Origin: CAZEFK01 sp964511405
GTDB taxonomy: Bacteria; Pseudomonadota; Alphaproteobacteria; Elsterales; Elsteraceae
Direction: 5' to 3'
Length of the DNA stretch: 21,254 nt
Assembly: GCA_964511405.1 (NCBI GenBank)
Contig: CAZEFK010000130.1
Coordinates: forward strand, 1 to 21,254
Numbering within the stretch: the stretch's first letter is position 1; the number at the start of each line of letters is the position of its first letter. Of the stretch, positions 7,593-14,170 are shown piece after piece. The position numbers and the translations under genes are program-made. The notes below the pieces were generated by a model. The model did not search any database. It was not told where the DNA came from and saw nothing but the letters and a program-made list of their open reading frames with translations.

Positions 7593-8326
7593 TGGCGCTG
7601 TTGTCGGTCGAGGAGGTCTCGAAGTCGTTCGGCGGCGTCGCCGCCAACCAGGCGGTGTCGCTGGCGGTCGAGGCCGGCGAGATCGTCGGGCTGATCGGGC
7701 CCAACGGCTCGGGCAAGACCACCCTGTTCAACTCGATCGTCGGCCAGCACCCGATCGACGCCGGCCGCATCCGCTTCGACGGCCGCGAGATCCAGCGGCT
7801 GCGCGTGCCGGCGATCGCGCGCCTGGGCATCCTGCGCACCTTCCAGTCGACCCGCGTCTACAAGGCCATGACCTGCCTGGACAACCTGGCGATCAGCACG
7901 CCTGTCGCGGGCGTCGCGGGCCTGCTGGGCCCGACGCCGCCGGCGGTGCGGGCGCGCGCGATCGACCTTCTGGGCTTCGTCGGCCTGGCGTCGAAGCGCC
8001 AGGAGCTGGCCGGCAACCTGTCGTTCGGCCAGCAGAAGCTGTTGGAGTTCGCCATGGCGCTGATGCGCGAGCCGCGCCTGCTGCTGCTGGACGAGCCGAC
8101 CGCCGGCATCAACCCGACCCTGATCAACGGCCTGATCGACCGGCTGCGCCGCGCCAATGCCGAGTTCGGCATCACGCTCTTGGTGATCGAGCACAACATG
8201 CGGGTGATCATGAACCTGGCGCACCGCCTGTACTGCCTGGCCAACGGCCGGATCCTGGCCGAGGGCGCGCCGGACCGGGTGCGCGACGATCCTGGTGTGA
8301 TCGACGCCTATCTGGGCGCGCACTGA
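7592..8326 (+). CDS. livG: Branched-chain amino acid-type ABC ATPase (LivG family)
   Basis: 244 residues. Walker A is GPNGSGKT (36-43), the signature is LSFGQQKLLEFAMAL (143-157), Walker B is LLLLDEPTAGINP (163-175) and the H-loop is IEHNM with H201. The signature LSFGQ is the usual LivG variant of LSGGQ. FQSTRVYKAMTCLDNL around the Q-loop is typical of LivG. The start codon shares its A with the livM stop and the stop shares its A with the livF start. The protein is expected to pair with LivF as the nucleotide-binding heterodimer on the cytoplasmic face of the permeases. Confidence 0.95.
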   Translation: MALLSVEEVSKSFGGVAANQAVSLAVEAGEIVGLIGPNGSGKTTLFNSIVGQHPIDAGRIRFDGREIQRLRVPAIARLGILRTFQSTRVYKAMTCLDNLAISTPVAGVAGLLGPTPPAVRARAIDLLGFVGLASKRQELAGNLSFGQQKLLEFAMALMREPRLLLLDEPTAGINPTLINGLIDRLRRANAEFGITLLVIEHNMRVIMNLAHRLYCLANGRILAEGAPDRVRDDPGVIDAYLGAH

Positions 8327-9177
8327 TGACCGACCCGATCCGCGGCTATGGCGAGGGCCGCGTCGACCTGGTGCTGTCGGTCGACGCGGTCGCCGACGCC
8401 GCCGCCGAGCTGGCGCGCAACCGCCCGTCGACGGCCGAGCTCGCGGCCCTGGCCGGGCCCCAGCCGCTGCTGCGCCTGGACGGCCTGGTCGCCGGCTATG
8501 GCCGCATGGAGATCCTGCACGGCATCGACCTGATGGTCGGGCGCGGCCAGTCGCTGTGCCTGATCGGCCCCAACGGCGCCGGCAAGTCGACGGTCCTGCA
8601 TTCGATCTTCGGCCTCAACACCATCATGGCCGGGCGGGTGACCGTGGCCGACCAGGACGTCACCCAAGTGCCGCCCAACGCCAAGCTCAAATCGGCGGGC
8701 GTCGCCTATATCCTGCAGGACAACTCGATCTTCCCCGACATGACCGTCGAGGAGAACCTGCTGATGGGCGGCTATCTGATGGATCGCCCGGCCGACGCCA
8801 GGCGCGCCGCCGACGCCGTGCTCGACCGCTACGACCGCCTGGCCCGACGCCGCCACGCCCGCGCCGGCGTGCTGTCGGGCGGCGAGCGCCGGCTGCTCGA
8901 GATCGCCCGCGCCATGATCATGGATCCCGACATCGTGCTGGTCGACGAACCCTCGATCGGCCTCGAGCCGCGCTTCATCGACCTGGTGTTCGAAATCCTG
9001 GCCGACCTGCAGCGCAACCTCGGCAAGACCATCGTCATGGTCGAACAGAACGCGCGCAAGGGCTTGGCCTTCGCCGACCTCGGCTATGTCCTGGTCGCCG
9101 GCCAGGTCGCCCGCGCCGGCCGCGGCCGGGATCTGCTGGAGGATCCCGAGGTCGCGCGGCTGTTCCTGGGGGGGTAG
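8326..9177 (+). CDS. livF: Branched-chain amino acid-type ABC ATPase (LivF family), N-terminally extended
   Basis: 283 residues. Walker A is GPNGAGKS (81-88), the signature is LSGGERRLLEIARA (183-196), Walker B is IVLVDEPSIGLEP (203-215) and the switch region is VMVEQNARKGLAFA, all typical of LivF. The usual LivF is roughly 235-240 residues. This one carries about 47 extra N-terminal residues (MTDPIRGYGEGRVDLVLSVD and on) before the canonical PLLRLDGL start. The overlap of its ATG with the livG stop argues that the extension is translated. No good ATG sits at the canonical start. It ends the operon; no terminator hairpin with a T-tract is visible after the stop. Confidence 0.94.
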   Translation: MTDPIRGYGEGRVDLVLSVDAVADAAAELARNRPSTAELAALAGPQPLLRLDGLVAGYGRMEILHGIDLMVGRGQSLCLIGPNGAGKSTVLHSIFGLNTIMAGRVTVADQDVTQVPPNAKLKSAGVAYILQDNSIFPDMTVEENLLMGGYLMDRPADARRAADAVLDRYDRLARRRHARAGVLSGGERRLLEIARAMIMDPDIVLVDEPSIGLEPRFIDLVFEILADLQRNLGKTIVMVEQNARKGLAFADLGYVLVAGQVARAGRGRDLLEDPEVARLFLGG

Positions 9178-9307
9178 TTGGCCCCGCAGGCTCGACGAAT
9201 TGCTCCCGTGGAACTGGTCCCCGGCCCCCTGCTCTGCGAAGGATCTTCTTCGCCTCGTCGTCCGTCAGGTTGCGTCGGGTCATGGTGTGCCGCAGCTCGC
9301 ATCGCCA

Positions 9308-9345
9308 TTCCATTTTCTGGAACTAGCCGCTTCCAATTTTTGGAA
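9308..9345. promoter_or_regulatory. Twin palindromic operators upstream of higBA
   Basis: Two 15-bp palindromes share the same arms. TTCCATTTTCTGGAA (9308-9322) has 5-bp arms, and TTCCAATTTTTGGAA (9331-9345) has 6-bp arms around TTT. Their centres are 23 bp apart, about two helical turns, and both are followed by a related tail (CTAGCC, TAGCC). They lie 20-58 bases before the toxin start codon, in an AT-rich patch that contrasts with the surroundings. Antitoxins of the HigA family bind such paired palindromes to repress their own operon. The repeats are seen directly; binding is inferred. Confidence 0.72.
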
Positions 9346-9365
9346 TAGCCTGCCAGCATGCCCTC

Positions 9366-9677
9366 ATGATCGTGACTGGCACTACCCTCGTTGAGGCGTA
9401 CCTCGCGGGGCGTGCCGGCACCAAAGGGATCCGGGCGGCACGCGCCCAGTACGATGCCTGGCTGGCAATTGCCCAGGCGGCGGTCTGGTCGGCGCCCGAG
9501 GACGTGAAGGCAGCCCATCCGAAGGTGAGCATCCTCAAGGCGGGGCGCGCGGTGTTCAACATCAAGGCCAACGACTACCGCCTGGTCGCCCTGATCAACT
9601 ACCGGGCCGGGGTTCTGGCGATCCGGTTCTTCGGCACCCACGGCGAGTACGACCAGATCGACGCGGAGACAGTCTGA
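9366..9677 (+). CDS. higB: HigB-family mRNA interferase toxin
   Basis: A 103-residue RelE-fold toxin of the HigB family, at the normal length. The most diagnostic part is the C-terminal half: VFNIKANDYRLVALINY (residues 63-79) followed by IRFFGTHGEYDQIDAETV (86-103), which matches the HigB pattern of beta-strands with the active-site His and Tyr of THxEYD. HigB toxins cleave mRNA on the ribosome and are neutralised by HigA. Toxin precedes antitoxin, the usual order for higBA, and its TGA shares a base with the antitoxin ATG. The start at 9366 has no strong ribosome site. The operator palindromes lie just upstream. Confidence 0.92.
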   Translation: MIVTGTTLVEAYLAGRAGTKGIRAARAQYDAWLAIAQAAVWSAPEDVKAAHPKVSILKAGRAVFNIKANDYRLVALINYRAGVLAIRFFGTHGEYDQIDAETV

Positions 9678-10090
9678 TGGACGCCACCCTGATTGTGATC
9701 GACAGCGACGCCGAGCTCGCCCGGGCACAGGACCTGGTCGTCCGGCTCATGGCGTCCGACGATCCGGCCGACGTCGCGCGCCTGCAGGCCCAGGCCCGCC
9801 TCGTGGCCGCCTACGAGGCCCAGCGTTGGCCGCCGCGGCCGCCCAGCACCGCGGCGGTCATCGAGTACCTGATGGACCAGCATGGCCTGAGCCGCGCCGA
9901 CCTCGTGCCGCTGCTCGGCACCCCAAGCCGGGTCAGCGAGGTGCTCAGCGGCAAGAAAGCCCTCAGCATGTCTATGGTCCAGCGCCTGCGCGCACGCTTC
10001 CGCGTGCCGGCCGACGTGTTGATCCCCGAGGCCACGCCCACCCGCCGCCGGCCGCCGCGCCGATCGACACGCGCCCAGACTGCGGCTTGA
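9677..10090 (+). CDS. higA: HigA-family antitoxin, XRE-type helix-turn-helix
   Basis: 137 residues. An N-terminal helical part (about 10-50) is followed by an XRE helix-turn-helix at about 57-115: AVIEYLMDQHGLSRADLVPL, then LGTPSRVSEVLSGKKALSMS and the hydrophobic RLRARFRVPADVLI. This is the HigA architecture with DNA-binding and toxin-binding parts. A basic, low-complexity tail (RRRPPRRSTR) ends the protein. The ATG overlaps the toxin stop (TGATG), so synthesis is coupled. Only 4 bases separate the stop from the end of the convergent molybdoenzyme gene, with no visible terminator. Confidence 0.92.
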   Translation: MDATLIVIDSDAELARAQDLVVRLMASDDPADVARLQAQARLVAAYEAQRWPPRPPSTAAVIEYLMDQHGLSRADLVPLLGTPSRVSEVLSGKKALSMSMVQRLRARFRVPADVLIPEATPTRRRPPRRSTRAQTAA

Positions 10091-10094
10091 CTCG

Positions 10095-10853
10095 TCAGAT
10101 CCCGGCGTACCAGGCGTAGCCGCGGTCTTCCCAATAGCCGCCCTTGCCGCCGGCGATCCCGGCCAGGCTGTCGACCAGCTCGATGCGCATCACATATTTC
10201 GCCATCTTGTAGCCGAGCTGGCGCTCGACCCGCAGGCGCAGCGGCGCGCCATGGGCCACCGGCAGCGGCTGGTCGTTCATGTCGTAGGCCAGGATCGTCT
10301 GCGGATGCACTGCTTCGTCCAGGCCGATGCTCTCATAATAGGGATCGGCCGTGCCGAAGGCACCCGGCAGCCGGTCGGCGCAGTGGAACACGACATAGCG
10401 CGCCGCCGGCTTGAGCCCGGCGCGGTCGAGCAGCGCGGCCAGGGGCACGCCGCGCCATTTGCCGATGCAGCTCCAGCCCTCGACGCAGTCGTGGCGGGTG
10501 ATCTGGGTGCGCGCCGGCAGCGCCCGCAGCTCGTCGAGCGACAGGCGCTGCGGCCGCTCGACCAAGCCGCCGACCGCCAGCCGCCAGGCGCGGAAGCCGT
10601 CGGCGGCCAGCGCGTTGTACTCGGGCGTATCGGGATTGTCGGTGCCGTTGGCGCGGAACGCGGGCGACAAGTCGGCTTCGGTATATTCCCGCGCTAGGGC
10701 ATGCGGCGCCAGCCAGCGCTGGACCCAATGGGTCAGGGCCTCGGCCGAGGCCAGCACACTGCGGCCCGGGCCGCTGCCGGCGATCCGGTCGCAGCCCGCC
10801 ACGGCCAAGGCCGCGCTCGCCGCCAGTAGGCCGCGGCGGCTAGTCCGATGCAT
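10095..10853 (-). CDS. Sulfite oxidase-family molybdopterin enzyme, Tat-exported, probably lipid-anchored
   Basis: 252 residues. The N-terminus has a twin-arginine motif (SRRGLL, residues 5-10), a hydrophobic stretch and a lipobox ending in C21 (AVAGC), suggesting Tat export followed by lipid anchoring. The body has the sulfite oxidase/MsrP (YedY) fold: ITRHDCVEGWSCIGKWRGVP (118-137) places C123 as the likely molybdenum ligand, compared with the RCVEAWS context in MsrP. YDMNDQPLPVAHGAPLRLRV (190-209) and ERQLGYKMAKYVMRIELVD (210-228) are typical of the molybdopterin-binding region. The protein is shorter than MsrP and has no dimerisation domain. Its start overlaps the end of the cytochrome gene by 14 bases, so the two are surely coexpressed; the cytochrome is the likely electron partner. 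The substrate is unknown; MsrP-like repair of oxidised methionine is one possibility. Confidence 0.88.
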   Translation of the reverse strand: MHRTSRRGLLAASAALAVAGCDRIAGSGPGRSVLASAEALTHWVQRWLAPHALAREYTEADLSPAFRANGTDNPDTPEYNALAADGFRAWRLAVGGLVERPQRLSLDELRALPARTQITRHDCVEGWSCIGKWRGVPLAALLDRAGLKPAARYVVFHCADRLPGAFGTADPYYESIGLDEAVHPQTILAYDMNDQPLPVAHGAPLRLRVERQLGYKMAKYVMRIELVDSLAGIAGGKGGYWEDRGYAWYAGI

Positions 10854-11658
10854 CGGGCGCAGGGTCGCCTCCCGTAATCATGCCGCGCAGCAAGGTCCAC
10901 GGCCCCGCCGCCGCGACCATCGCCAGATGGACCAGCACGAACGCCACGAGGCCGGTCGCCGCCAGGAAATGGATGCTGCGCGCCGACTGGCGGCCGCCGA
11001 ACAGCGCCGGCAGCGCCGGAAACCCGGCGTCGAGCCGGGGCGACATGGCCAGGCCGGCCAGCACGATCAGAAGCAGGATCCCGAGCACGACCAGATAAGC
11101 GAGCTTCTGGATGGGATTGTAGCGGTGCGCGGCATCGCCATGCGCGAAGCGCAGGCGCAGATGGTCCCAGGCGACGCGGCCGAGCTGCCGCAGCTCGCCG
11201 CGCCCCGGCAGCAGGTCGCGCCTGAAATGGCCGCTCCACAGGCCGTGGCCGACATAGACCAGGCCGTTCAGCACCAGCGCCCAGGCAAAGAAGAAGTGCC
11301 ACAGCCGGCCGCCGGCCAGATCCAGATAGGACGGCAGCGTCGCCCAGCGCGGGAAGCCGCGCGGCTCCAGCTCGCCGGTGCCGTCATCGGAGGCGCCCAG
11401 CAGGCCGGTGGTCTCGACCCGCCGCCCCAGCACCGCCAGATAGCCATGCCCGGCGCCGCTGTCGTTCTGCTCGGCGGTCAGCGCCAGCCACGGCCGGTCG
11501 AAGTCCGACGCCTCGCCCCAATACAGGGCCGGATGGGCATTGAAGATCTGCAGGCCGCTCATCAGCAGCACGGCCAGGATCACGGCGTTCAGCCAATGGG
11601 TGATGCGCACCGCCAGCCCGTGCCGCACGACGCGGCGCGGGCGGGATGCCGCGGTCAT
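10840..11658 (-). CDS. Cytochrome b561-family membrane b-type cytochrome
   Basis: 272 residues from the chosen ATG, which overlaps the upstream stop as ATGA; a second ATG lies 12 bases earlier. It looks like a Ni/Fe-hydrogenase/thiosulfate-reductase-type cytochrome b. Candidate haem ligands are H21 (RITHWLNA), H121 (RLWHFFFAW), H230 (SIHFLAA) and H244 (LVHLAM), each in or beside a hydrophobic segment. Membrane segments lie near 22-38, 118-138, 186-204 and 228-250. A periplasm-like loop (about 45-112) is longer than usual. Such cytochromes pass quinol electrons to, or take them from, a periplasmic enzyme; the next gene encodes a molybdoenzyme, giving an MsrPQ-like arrangement with an unrelated-looking cytochrome. 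Confidence 0.88.
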   Translation of the reverse strand: MTAASRPRRVVRHGLAVRITHWLNAVILAVLLMSGLQIFNAHPALYWGEASDFDRPWLALTAEQNDSGAGHGYLAVLGRRVETTGLLGASDDGTGELEPRGFPRWATLPSYLDLAGGRLWHFFFAWALVLNGLVYVGHGLWSGHFRRDLLPGRGELRQLGRVAWDHLRLRFAHGDAAHRYNPIQKLAYLVVLGILLLIVLAGLAMSPRLDAGFPALPALFGGRQSARSIHFLAATGLVAFVLVHLAMVAAAGPWTLLRGMITGGDPAPDASD

Positions 11659-12260
11659 TGGACCGGCCAAGGCCCTTCCTTGCGCACCGACACGGCATCG
11701 GCGGTCAGCACGCCGTCCTTGGGCTGGGCGCGGAACGTGCTGAGCCAGCTGCCCGGCGCGAGGAGCGCGCGGCTGCCGGGCTCCATGCGCACGATCACGG
11801 TCTCAGGTGCCACCTTGACGTCGTAGCTCTGGCCGCCGGTGGTCAGGGTCAGGATGCCGTCATGGGCCGAGCTGACCGACGCCGCGGTGAGGTCGGCATT
11901 GGTCATCGTCCCCCCGGCCTTGCTGCCCCAGCCGCCCCGGTGGCCTTCGGCGGGCCGCGTGCCGGGCAGGAAGATGTGGACCTCGACCGCGCGGCGGCCG
12001 GCACCGTCCGGCTCGGCGCCGGCGCCGACATAGAGGCCCGGCTTGAGGTCGGCCAGGGTCGCCGGCACCACCGCGGTCACGGTGGCCTTGTCGGTCAGCA
12101 TCAGGGTCTGGCTGCTGCCGTCCGCGGCCGTCAGCACCACCTTGTTGCCGTCGACGCTGGCGATTCGGCCGCCGACCCGCACCGGCTTGGCGTCCTCCGC
12201 GTGAGCGGCACCGGCGAGCGCCAGCAGGGCGATCCCCAACAGGGCCGAAATCTTCCGCAT
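11655..12260 (-). CDS. Exported DUF5666-like protein
   Basis: 201 residues with a clear Sec signal peptide (cleavage after AHA at residue 21). The mature part contains two related beta-rich segments: RVGGRIASVDGNKVVLTAAD (28-47) with TVTAVVPATLADLKPGLYVG, and the later SSAHDGILTLTTGGQSYDVK with TVIVRMEPGSRALLAPGSWL. This repeated strand pattern and the KPGLYVG-type motif match DUF5666-like, OB-fold-like exported proteins. A His is embedded in a Gly/Lys/Thr-rich linker (EGHRGGWGSKAGG) between the two halves. A good ribosome site, GGAGGA, precedes the ATG. It is first in a three-gene unit with the cytochrome (4-base overlap) and molybdoenzyme, so it may be a periplasmic accessory of that redox pair. 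No enzymatic function is assigned. Confidence 0.82.
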   Translation of the reverse strand: MRKISALLGIALLALAGAAHAEDAKPVRVGGRIASVDGNKVVLTAADGSSQTLMLTDKATVTAVVPATLADLKPGLYVGAGAEPDGAGRRAVEVHIFLPGTRPAEGHRGGWGSKAGGTMTNADLTAASVSSAHDGILTLTTGGQSYDVKVAPETVIVRMEPGSRALLAPGSWLSTFRAQPKDGVLTADAVSVRKEGPWPVQ

Positions 12261-12325
12261 CGATGGTCCTCCATGGCGAGACCAACCGGGTTCGACCGCC
12301 GGCCGCGAATGGTAACGGACCGTCG

Positions 12326-13999
12326 CTATGCCAGCGCCAGCAGCCCCATCTTGATCAGCGCCACCAGGCCCCGGATCAGCAGCGGCCGGCGGGGCTCGGG
12401 CACGTCGGCGACCAGCTCCGCGACCGTGGCGCTGCCCCCCGCGATGCGCTGGACCAGCGCGGCGTACTCGTCGGCCGTCGGGATCAGGGGCCTGGCCCAG
12501 TTGAACAGCGCCAGTTCGACGACGTCAGGGTAGACCGGCGCGTCGGCCGGCACCCGCAGGCGATCGGTGGCGGCCAGCCGCCGGCTCGGATAGCTGGCGA
12601 AGGCGCCGAAGGGATCCGGGCGTTCGGGCCAATGCGGCCGCTGCGGGTGCCGCGGCGCCGAGGTGGTCTGCAGCCGGCGCACCTCGGCCAGCTCGGCCCA
12701 CAGCGCCTGGTAGCGGCGGATGATGACGCGCCAGTCGAACTCCGACGCGGCGCGGGCGCGGGCCGAGAAGCCCATGCGCTGGCGCAGGTCGCGGTCGGCG
12801 ACCAGGCGCTGCAGCCGCTCGGCGAAGGCCTCGGGATCGACCGCCACCAGCATGCCGGTGTTGGCGCAGTAGCGGTCGTAGCTGTCCAGGCCGACGGCAT
12901 GGCGGTCGGCGAAGTCGCCCCCGAGCGGCGCCGCCGGCGCCACCGTCGGCACCCGGAAGCCGTCGACGCCGTCGCGGACGCTGTCGCGATAGCCGTCCCA
13001 ATCGCTGACCACCAGCGGCAGGCCGGCAGCCATCGCCTCGACCGGGGTCAGGCCGAACGTCTCCTGGATGCTGTCGGACGGCGAGGCGAAGATGTCGGCC
13101 GCCTGCCAGACCTGGGCCCGCACCTGGGGCTCGCGCCCGTCCACGAACCGGACCGTGACCGACGGGCACAGGGCCTGGGCGGCGCTCTGGAAGGCCGCCT
13201 CGATCGCCTCGTTGGCGAACCAGCCGGCCATGATCAGCCCGACCCGCCGGCCCGTTGCCACGGCCGCGCGCTGGCAGCCGGCCATCAGGGGATAGGGGTT
13301 GGCCTTGGCGTGGAAGCTGAGCCGGCCGACGAACAGCACCGCGACCTCGTCGTCGGCCAGGCCCAGCTGGCTGCGCCATTGCGCGCGCGTCGACGGGTTG
13401 GGCAGGAAGCGGTCGCTGTCGACGCCCAGCGGGATCACCGGCAGGCGCGGCAGCGGGAACTTCTGGGCGCCGAGGCGTGTGACCAGATAATCGGCCTGGT
13501 CCTCGAGCAGGCGGCCGACCATGTCGCGCACCGCGGCCGAGGTGCAGATCAGCGCATCCCACGGCTCGACGGGCGCGGTCACCAGCCGGGCGATGGCGTC
13601 CATGGCCTCGGCTGACGCCGTGGTGTGGGTGATCCCGCACAGGCTGTACGCGGCCGGGTCGGCGGCGCGGCGGCGCCAGGCGGCCGGCGCCAGATTGGGA
13701 TCGGGCAGCATCAGGCAGCCCGTGCGGTCGATGCCGCGCGGATCCTGGAACGGCACCCAGCCGATCGGCTGCCCCTTGCCGCCCAGCGCCGCGACCCGGG
13801 CCGCAAAATCCTGCGCCTGCTCCGCGGTCGCAGCGTAGCAATGGAAGCCGTCGACCCCGGAATGGCGGACCAGCCCGGCCAGCATGCCCTCACCGGCCGC
13901 GTGCCGGCCCATCAAGTTCGGGCGCGACGTGTCGAAGCCGTCGCTGTGGTAGAGCAGGGTGGCGTTGGGACGGACGGTCACGGGGACGGAACCAGGCAT
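12326..13999 (-). CDS. GT4-family glycosyltransferase with C-terminal winged-helix-like extension
   Basis: 557 residues. The C-terminal GT-B half shows the GT4 hallmarks: IPLGVDSDRFLP (189-200), VLFVGRLSFHAKANP (221-235) and ASPSDSIQETFGLTPVEAMA (305-324), with the E-x7-E pair at E313 and E321. The N-terminal acceptor half begins with RPNATLLYHSDGFD. After the GT domain (about residue 440) comes a 115-residue tail. Its end, ATVAELVADVPEPRRPLLIR followed by GLVALIKMGLLAL, reads like a winged helix such as those at the end of some methyltransferase-regulatory proteins. GT4 enzymes transfer a sugar from a nucleotide donor with retention of configuration; the acceptor is unknown. Downstream on the same strand, 65 bases away, begins the DUF5666/cytochrome/molybdoenzyme unit. 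Confidence 0.87.
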   Translation of the reverse strand: MPGSVPVTVRPNATLLYHSDGFDTSRPNLMGRHAAGEGMLAGLVRHSGVDGFHCYAATAEQAQDFAARVAALGGKGQPIGWVPFQDPRGIDRTGCLMLPDPNLAPAAWRRRAADPAAYSLCGITHTTASAEAMDAIARLVTAPVEPWDALICTSAAVRDMVGRLLEDQADYLVTRLGAQKFPLPRLPVIPLGVDSDRFLPNPSTRAQWRSQLGLADDEVAVLFVGRLSFHAKANPYPLMAGCQRAAVATGRRVGLIMAGWFANEAIEAAFQSAAQALCPSVTVRFVDGREPQVRAQVWQAADIFASPSDSIQETFGLTPVEAMAAGLPLVVSDWDGYRDSVRDGVDGFRVPTVAPAAPLGGDFADRHAVGLDSYDRYCANTGMLVAVDPEAFAERLQRLVADRDLRQRMGFSARARAASEFDWRVIIRRYQALWAELAEVRRLQTTSAPRHPQRPHWPERPDPFGAFASYPSRRLAATDRLRVPADAPVYPDVVELALFNWARPLIPTADEYAALVQRIAGGSATVAELVADVPEPRRPLLIRGLVALIKMGLLALA

Positions 14000-14049
14000 T
14001 TGCGGACGGCGCCCTTGTAGCCCCGGCGCGCCGGGCCGCCAAGCGCGCG

Positions 14050-14125
14050 CGGGTTCGCGCGGGCGGCATCGACGGCGTCGCTATGGTAGAGCAGGGTGGC
14101 GGTGGGACGAATGGTGCGGAACCAG
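14050..14125 (-). pseudogene. Remnant of a second copy of the glycosyltransferase 5' end
   Basis: On the minus strand this stretch reads IRPTATLLYHSDAVDAARAN, closely matching the first coding segment of the GT4 gene (VRPNATLLYHSDGFDTSRPN). The DNA agrees too: TGGTAGAGCAGGGTGGCG occurs at 13947-13964 and 14084-14101, and CGGAACCAG at 13987-13995 and 14117-14125. A 7-base indel lies between the matching blocks, there is no ATG, and the frame ends at a TGA inside the intact gene's leader region. Nothing beyond about 30 codons of the paralogue survives. The remnant lies within the 14000-14170 gap and antisense to the possible upstream starts of the next plus-strand gene. Confidence 0.65.
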
Positions 14126-14170
14126 CAGATGGACGGACACAGGAACAGGCCGGCGTTGGGCCGCGGCCGG

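Noticed and set aside
14022..14035. Perfect 14-bp palindrome CCCGGCGCGCCGGG upstream of the GT4 gene.
   Set aside because: Short GC-only palindromes are expected by chance at this base composition, and no second site or motif supports it as an operator.
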